Of a DNA stretch of 28,750 bases, positions 25,601-28,750 are shown in pieces (the stretch's first letter is position 1; every line of letters starts with the position of its first letter). Source of the stretch: CAYTLW01 sp964438735 (lineage in GTDB: Bacteria > Myxococcota_A > UBA9042); NCBI GenBank assembly GCA_964438735.1, contig CAYTLW010000099.1, positions 1 to 28,750 of the forward strand, given 5' to 3'. Below the pieces are notes generated by a model. That model made no database searches. It was not told where the DNA came from and was given only the letters and a program-made list of their open reading frames with translations. The position numbers were made by a program, and so were the translations under genes.

Positions 25601-28600
25601 GCCATGGGCAGGGGTCTGCACCACCAGCGCGTTGGCCCCGTCGGCGCCCAGCAATTTGGCCGGCAAACCGCCGAAGAAGACCTTCGCGTCGGCCTCAGCG
25701 GGCGTCACCCAGAGGCGCGCGACGGTACCGCCGGATGTCGGTCCTACGCCCGGTACCACCGCCAGCAGTTTCGGGAAGGGCCCGGGCGCCTTGGCGTCGA
25801 AGTAGAAGAAGCCGGCCTGGCGCGTGGCGCTGCCAACACCGGCGACGACGACCTTGACGGCCTGCGCACCCACGGTGCCCGCGGGCATGGTCACCTGCAG
25901 GGTGTTTTCATCGACCACGACCACCTTGGGCGCGATCTTGGTGCCAACGATGACGCTGACGTCCTTGACGAAGCCGACGCCCGAAATCACCACTTCGGTG
26001 CCGCCAGTGGCTGGCCCCACATCGGGCGCCACCTGACTGATGGCCACGCTCTGCCCCGGTGCCGTGACGCTGTATTCGAAACCACCCGTCATGGTGTGCG
26101 ACAGGAAGTCCGGGTTGGCGACCGTGATGTCGACCTTGCCGGACTTGCCGTCCTTGGCCGGGGGCGTCTTGACCTTGAGCTGCCCCGGCTGCGCGGCCAG
26201 CACGGTGGCCTTCTGGTCACCGAATGTCACCGTCGCCTTGGGGTGGAAACCCTGGCCCGTCACCAGCACCTCCGTACCGCCAGCGGGCGGCCCCCACGAG
26301 GGCGATGCGCCGGCGACGAAGGGCGACTCGAGGATGAAGTTGAAGGCGTCGGCCAGCTCAGCGGTCCAGCCATCCGGCGCGGTCACCTGCACGTCGACCA
26401 GGCCAGGCGTGTGCTTGGGCGTCGTGAAGGTGATGGACGTCGGCCCCTTCAGCAACGAGGAGACCGGCAGCCCGTCGAGGAAGACCTGGGCACCAGGCGA
26501 GAAGCCCTTGCCCGAGACCAGCACGCCGGTGCCGCCAGCCGCGGTACCCTGAACGGGCAGCACGCCAGACAACGTGATCGAAGACGTGCCCCCGCTGGTG
26601 AAGACGAAGCCCGCGGGCAGCTCGCCGAACTGGCCATCGGGGTTGACGAAGACCACAGAGGCCGGCCCGGGCTTGCCCGGCGGTGTGCGGAATGTGGCCT
26701 GCTGGTCACCGACCACCAGCAGCTTGTCGCCAGGTCGGCCACCGACGAAGGCGAAGCCGCCAGCGAGCAGCCCCTGGCCTTCCAACAGCGCCAGCGTATT
26801 GCCCTGCGAGGGCCCGATGGCCGGTTTGATGGCGGTCAGCTTCGGGGCTGGCTGCTTGGCATCTTTGGGATCCCAGTACTTGAAGCCGCCCGGCAACGCG
26901 GCCGTCTTGAGCGTCTGCGGATCCTGGACCGTGACCTCCACTGCGCCCGCCTTGGTGCCCTTTGGCACGCGGGCGGTCATCACCTCTGACGAGATCGAGA
27001 CCACATCCTTGGCCGGCTTGCCGCCGAAGAAGACCTTGCCACCCAGGGGCAGCAGCACACCCTTGAGGATCACCCAGGTGCCACCGGTGGTCGGGCCGCT
27101 GTTGGGCAGAATCTGCGCCAGCGCCATGGACGCGCCCTTGTCCTCTTTGCCCTCGAGGTAGGTGAAGCCCTTCTTGAGCACCGTATCCGGGTGGCCGTCC
27201 GTTTTGATGGTCACGTCCACAACGCCCTCGACGCCCTTGGGCAGCAGCACGCCGATGGCCTCGGGGCCGGTCACGTAGCTGGTCTGCGCCGCCTGGTCAC
27301 CAAAGAGCACCTTGGACTCCGGCCGCAGGTTCTTGCCTTTGACCAGCACGATGACGCCACCGGTGGTCGGACCGCTGGCCGGCACCACCTCGGTGATCTC
27401 GGGCGGCCCCTGCTCGGTGTAGGTGAAGCCGGCGGTGAACACCGCATCCGGGAAGCCCTCGGTCTTGACCGTCACGTCCACCTTGCCGGCCTTGCCTGCA
27501 GGCAACTGCACCGCGATGTGGCCGGGGCTGGTGCCGTAGACCGAGTCCACCTTCTTGTCGCCAAACCAGACGGTGGATTCCTTCTGGAAGAACTCGCCCT
27601 CCACGGCCACCACAATGCCGCCCTCGATGGGACCGCTGTTCGGCACGACCTTCTTGATCTTGGGGTCGGGCGCCTTGCCCAGGTACTCGAACGCATCGGG
27701 CAGGAAGCCGAACAGGCCGCTGGCCAGCAACACCTTGACGCCGACGAAGCCGGGCGCCTTGCCAGGCGGTGTGGTGCAAGTGGCGTTGTTGGCGTCGACC
27801 ACTTTGAGGCCGGTGCACTCGCCCTCGCCCAGCTGCACGGTCATGCCATCGGCGAAGAGCGCGCCCTTGATGGTCACGGTCTCACCGCCAGCGAGCACGC
27901 CCTGCGCCGGGTCGACGCCGTAGATCGTCGGCAGGTCCAGGAAGTAGAAGAACTTCTTGCCCCAGGTGTAGGACTGACCGTCGGGGTTGGTAATGATGAC
28001 CGACAGCGCACCCGGATCATGGGCAGCCGCGGTGAACGTGCCGGTATCCGCCGAGTCGACCTTCCACGAGTCCACCTGCTCCAACCCCAGCAGGAGCTGG
28101 GAGCCGGATACCAGGCCGCTGCCGCTGATCTTGACCACCGTGCCGCCCTGCGCCGAGGCCAGCGCCGGACTCACGGCGTCGATCTTGGGCGCCGGATCCT
28201 TCAGATCGGCCACATTCACCACCTCGATGCCCTTGGGCAGGGTGTCGCTCTGGCCGTCCGGGTTGGACATGGCCACATCCCAGGTGCCCTTGGGCAACTT
28301 CGGGGTCGTGAAGATCGCGTGTTCGGCGTCCTGCACATCGAGACCCTCACGGGGCTCCCAGTCGACGAAGATCATCGCGCCGGTCTGCATGCCCTTGCCG
28401 TCGACCAGGATCACGCTGCCGCCATCGGACTTGGCCTTGGCGGGTTTGAGCGAGAGCAGGTCCAGCTTGGCCGCGTCGCTGTCGGCGTAGGTGAAGCCGC
28501 CATCCAGCTGACCGGCGGCGCCGTCGGGATTGGTGACCACCACATCCGCCGAGCCCTTGCTGCCAGCCGGGGTTCGGATCGTCACCCGGCCGCTGTCGAT

Positions 28601-28696
28601 GGCCTTGAGGATCTCCGCCGCCGTGCCACCGACGGTGATCTTGGCGCCGGGTCGGATGCCGCTACCACGCAGCAGCGCGATGGTACCGCCCCCCGT
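19631..28696 (-). CDS. Giant surface protein with about 24 IPT/TIG repeats and 14 FG-GAP/VCBS repeats, 5' incomplete
   Basis: The open frame runs 3,021 codons to the stop at 19631. GTG 28585 is only an internal valine codon: the 37 codons before it continue an IPT domain (GGGTIALLRGSGIRPGAK), so the true start is missing. About 2,240 residues consist of IPT/TIG repeats of 85-95 residues, each opening with a P..GP..GGT motif and closing with NPDGQ and FTY; I count 23 complete plus one partial. The last 750 residues hold 14 calcium loops of the DxDxDGxxD type, spaced about 55-60 residues, which fits two seven-bladed FG-GAP propellers. The end is a basic KTPKPKKKAGGN with no recognised sorting signal. 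Role inferred: cell-surface adhesion or matrix protein. It converges with the kinase gene 44 bases away. Confidence 0.88.
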   Translation of the reverse strand, partial: TGGGTIALLRGSGIRPGAKITVGGTAAEILKAIDSGRVTIRTPAGSKGSADVVVTNPDGAAGQLDGGFTYADSDAAKLDLLSLKPAKAKSDGGSVILVDGKGMQTGAMIFVDWEPREGLDVQDAEHAIFTTPKLPKGTWDVAMSNPDGQSDTLPKGIEVVNVADLKDPAPKIDAVSPALASAQGGTVVKISGSGLVSGSQLLLGLEQVDSWKVDSADTGTFTAAAHDPGALSVIITNPDGQSYTWGKKFFYFLDLPTIYGVDPAQGVLAGGETVTIKGALFADGMTVQLGEGECTGLKVVDANNATCTTPPGKAPGFVGVKVLLASGLFGFLPDAFEYLGKAPDPKIKKVVPNSGPIEGGIVVAVEGEFFQKESTVWFGDKKVDSVYGTSPGHIAVQLPAGKAGKVDVTVKTEGFPDAVFTAGFTYTEQGPPEITEVVPASGPTTGGVIVLVKGKNLRPESKVLFGDQAAQTSYVTGPEAIGVLLPKGVEGVVDVTIKTDGHPDTVLKKGFTYLEGKEDKGASMALAQILPNSGPTTGGTWVILKGVLLPLGGKVFFGGKPAKDVVSISSEVMTARVPKGTKAGAVEVTVQDPQTLKTAALPGGFKYWDPKDAKQPAPKLTAIKPAIGPSQGNTLALLEGQGLLAGGFAFVGGRPGDKLLVVGDQQATFRTPPGKPGPASVVFVNPDGQFGELPAGFVFTSGGTSSITLSGVLPVQGTAAGGTGVLVSGKGFSPGAQVFLDGLPVSSLLKGPTSITFTTPKHTPGLVDVQVTAPDGWTAELADAFNFILESPFVAGASPSWGPPAGGTEVLVTGQGFHPKATVTFGDQKATVLAAQPGQLKVKTPPAKDGKSGKVDITVANPDFLSHTMTGGFEYSVTAPGQSVAISQVAPDVGPATGGTEVVISGVGFVKDVSVIVGTKIAPKVVVVDENTLQVTMPAGTVGAQAVKVVVAGVGSATRQAGFFYFDAKAPGPFPKLLAVVPGVGPTSGGTVARLWVTPAEADAKVFFGGLPAKLLGADGANALVVQTPAHGAGPVRVSVMLANGKAHTVLGAFSYYVAKAGTKPPVLTQILPTNGSAAGGEPVKLSGTDLVKGTLAFIGYRPMTDVKVPADTTLTGDAPAHPAGLVDVAVTRPDGFSAVLKAAFGYKAPAPVPTMIFPTVGHKDGGLTAVVSGKHFLKGAQVFFDKVQSKKVVVAGPGVLSAQVPPTAKVGKVTIEVLNPDGKKGALAQAFTYISGQFAFPPPKVTSVMPPHGPFSGGTVAAIWGSGFRVGAQVLFGGVPATVHVVDENMISVTSPPGFIGPVDVTVLNPDGQGHALGSGFTYKTPTLPKPMLLGITPSSGPESGSTAVIFSGSHIVGGGIGFVGYRPVSSWTVLNSAIATGTTAPGVKAGKTDVVATNGDGQSATLKDAWIYVGAPKIEGFNPSMGGVAGGTVVHIAGKNFAQGAKVEIAGKKVAATSVLSAFVIKIQTAPGTAGPSSLKVTNPDGQSVVAKMPWLYTLPPQITEIFPAKGIATGNAPVIIRGKHFLKGVKVLFGKVPATKVNYVSPTALTVRTPGGKPGEVVAVSIENPDTQSAFANKAYTYLDPKDITPPPKIEKVSPPTGPSSGGTWGLITAKQMAPGAQAIFGIVPSAAFNVAEGGVARFVTGPSPVTAVVDVIVLNPDGGHGVKAKGFKYTDLATLGPAPKIASIDPNEGPTKGGHKAVIIGNGMSSQAWAFFDTSPAVSTKVVDNGASAITPKHALGAVNVSVTNQAGRTTTAKGAYTYVPPPKINKVDPGAGPAAGGTFLTITGKYFKVAKDGGKAAKVVFCTSFEMSSNCVTALEKTTKVVSSTKIEVTTPLQVPGMNDVVVINPDGQADYLGKGFLFRPPPKIQNINPDKGSTLGGTNVKLVGVGFQKGIEVMFGKAKATEVNVVDGSNVLCKTPKGTEGPVMVSVKNPDLSTHSVGGGFTYLAPPKVASVFPTLGPESGGTKVTIQGSGFVTGVLGSQVWFGPKKVEQAKMKVENNGLITAVSPKGSGPVAIKVVNPDGQFDAKAGGFVYIPVVPPPKVTYIQPDFGPTGGGYLTNVIGTGFLQGAQVAFGNDATKWSNAAAVKVLNAGTLIVATVPAHVAGKVDVKVTNSDGQSGIKTKSFEFTAPQGLPGLAFSGVVPTRGPASGGYEVVIYGQGFKTGVKVYWGSSGDSKWTNSTNVLRLGPTILKVKVPDYGKNGPVDIRIVNPAFGGKADEVVAKAKFHFGQAVVLEPKGHRLPIDYSRGDYEPVIFDANGDGLKDVLILHDHDYDDLFINTKDSNGVAGKFVDQSKTNMPKNHGYCRYRRNPLVWDLDKDGDLDVVFKGSNRYLCWYKNKGNGVFTNHPIGYFYKGGYDYNTSSDAARGDLNCDGIDDIFVVTTQRNFILQGNGKGGFTMITNVMPNHSEPSRGVAVGDVDNDGDNDVLVANDNAYQNRLYYNNCNNISKGKPWSFTDATYGTGKNFPVSGFNSKQALLKDINGDGWLDAMILNWGQADRLYFNKTGNFLNDDGLHLPQNEKKPHSAQGWLIDVDIDGDLDLVIKKYMSGDRYWPAVYLNDKAQGGASVFTDATPTNIPPHMGEISYYMGLGDLNGDGLPDIYISKRDDQDWLLLNKGWKENAAMTEKNRVPTGAFANNTMFGLPEDAYDTHSCDAGDIDGDGDIDLVMNATWGAWTRIWVNDGAGNFFDETKARIKDTKCHTGDIKLIDLNGDKDLDLALACYYWHSKYTPNGGGLRQFVNNGKGYFTDRSSPNLPETYNGARYHSLQAADVDGDGDLDLAVMGQGWTWRFMVNGGDPFNNGGAFFFTKNDWLNPGTGHNKNHLVFIDLNNDKHLDAYIGLNTQNQLWYNTGTGKMKNVSYSHLPSISDDTRRVLATDVDFDGDVDLFVINNGQNRLHVGELDYKFADVTASHLPGMGGNSTGGAVVDLDMDGYMDFVWTNYDGQNMLMLNQGEAKFGNFTSSMPRDYDGSRCMAVADFDGDGRQDIFIGNRNANRIYLNKTPKPKKKAGGN
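19660..21950 (-). repeat. FG-GAP/VCBS calcium-loop repeat array inside the giant gene
   Basis: Fourteen loops such as DANGDGLKD, DLDKDGDLD, DVDNDGDND, DIDGDGDID and DFDGDGRQD occur every 150-200 bases. Fourteen is twice seven, suggesting two propeller domains meeting near 20800, where the spacing between loops 7 and 8 is the widest. Confidence 0.8.
21960..28696 (-). repeat. IPT/TIG tandem repeat array inside the giant gene
   Basis: Immunoglobulin-like IPT units recur every 260-300 bases. On the DNA level the codons for NPDGQ (seen on the plus strand as tggccgtcngggtt) mark the end of most units. Copies are diverged, which argues for an old expansion. The long near-repeats could still cause assembly errors. 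Confidence 0.85.
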
Positions 28697-28750
28697 CTAG
28701 TCTCGACTTTAGCGGTTTCATAGACGCATCTCAGCAATCGCCTGCAAACT
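28697..28750. other. Terminal segment unrelated to the giant gene; probable junction
   Basis: Similarity to IPT repeats stops at 28696. The next in-frame codon on the minus strand is TAG (28699-28697). The tail is about 48% G+C against about two-thirds elsewhere. It contains an inverted repeat GTCTA (28695-28699) / TAGAC (28721-28725) and the small palindrome AGTCTCGACT. No other reading frame restores the expected P..GP motif. Confidence 0.6.

Noticed and set aside
24842..26989. Long plus-strand open frame opposite the IPT region
   Set aside because: It is an antisense shadow of the repeat-encoding minus strand, produced by GC-rich codon bias; its residues are His/Arg/Gly-rich without domains, and the minus frame has clear IPT repeats.
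27191..28723. Plus-strand open frame of about 510 codons near the right end
   Set aside because: Antisense to IPT repeats, with no recognisable motif and composition typical of shadow frames.
28695..28750. CRISPR repeat or integron attachment site at the right end
   Set aside because: Only one copy is present, with no spacer-repeat periodicity and no full attC core motif; too short to support either.

Overview
The window is a GC-rich (roughly two-thirds G+C by eye) bacterial sequence. It resembles a Myxococcota/Bradymonadota-type (old 'deltaproteobacterial') genome. This assignment is inferred from the gene style: Cys-rich slime-mold-type repeats, a giant IPT/TIG plus FG-GAP surface protein, Cys-rich lipoproteins, a beta-helix lipoprotein, a hybrid sensor kinase, a PP2C phosphatase fused to a cyclic-nucleotide-binding domain, and a caspase-like protease. 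No rRNA, tRNA, CRISPR array, intact insertion sequence or phage gene was seen.

Layout. 1-3062 (+): a 5'-incomplete Cys-rich plus seven-bladed propeller protein, overlapping by 10 bases a TPR/transmembrane protein with a lysine-rich stretch. 3078-4967 (-): an RlmL-type rRNA methyltransferase and a histidine phosphatase, tightly spaced. 5065-7962 (+): a Cys-rich, right-handed beta-helix lipoprotein. 7994-15037 (-): a compact five-gene cluster read cyclase, PP2C-cNMP, caspase, TldD, TldE. 15178-16776 (+): a clan GH-A glycoside hydrolase lipoprotein. 16877-17482 (-): a small Cys-repeat lipoprotein. 17481-19586 (+): a soluble GAF-PAS-histidine kinase-REC hybrid. 19631-28696 (-): more than 3,000 codons of a giant surface protein with 23 full and one partial IPT/TIG repeats followed by 14 FG-GAP calcium-loop repeats. 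28697-28750: a lower-GC tail that does not continue the giant gene.

How it may work together. The most interesting block is the minus-strand cluster. A membrane class III nucleotide cyclase overlaps (ATGA) a PP2C phosphatase carrying a cyclic-nucleotide-binding domain. That gene overlaps by one base an exported caspase-like protease with an EF-hand-like loop and three or four chromo-barrel/Tudor-knot-like modules. TldD and TldE protease genes follow. This looks like a second-messenger-to-protease module; its function is inference only. The flanking genes are mostly secreted or surface proteins, typical of a social, predatory or particle-attached lifestyle.

Limits. All family calls are from reading motifs, with no database search. 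Both window ends look cut or chimeric: the first gene has no start and the giant gene loses similarity abruptly at 28697.
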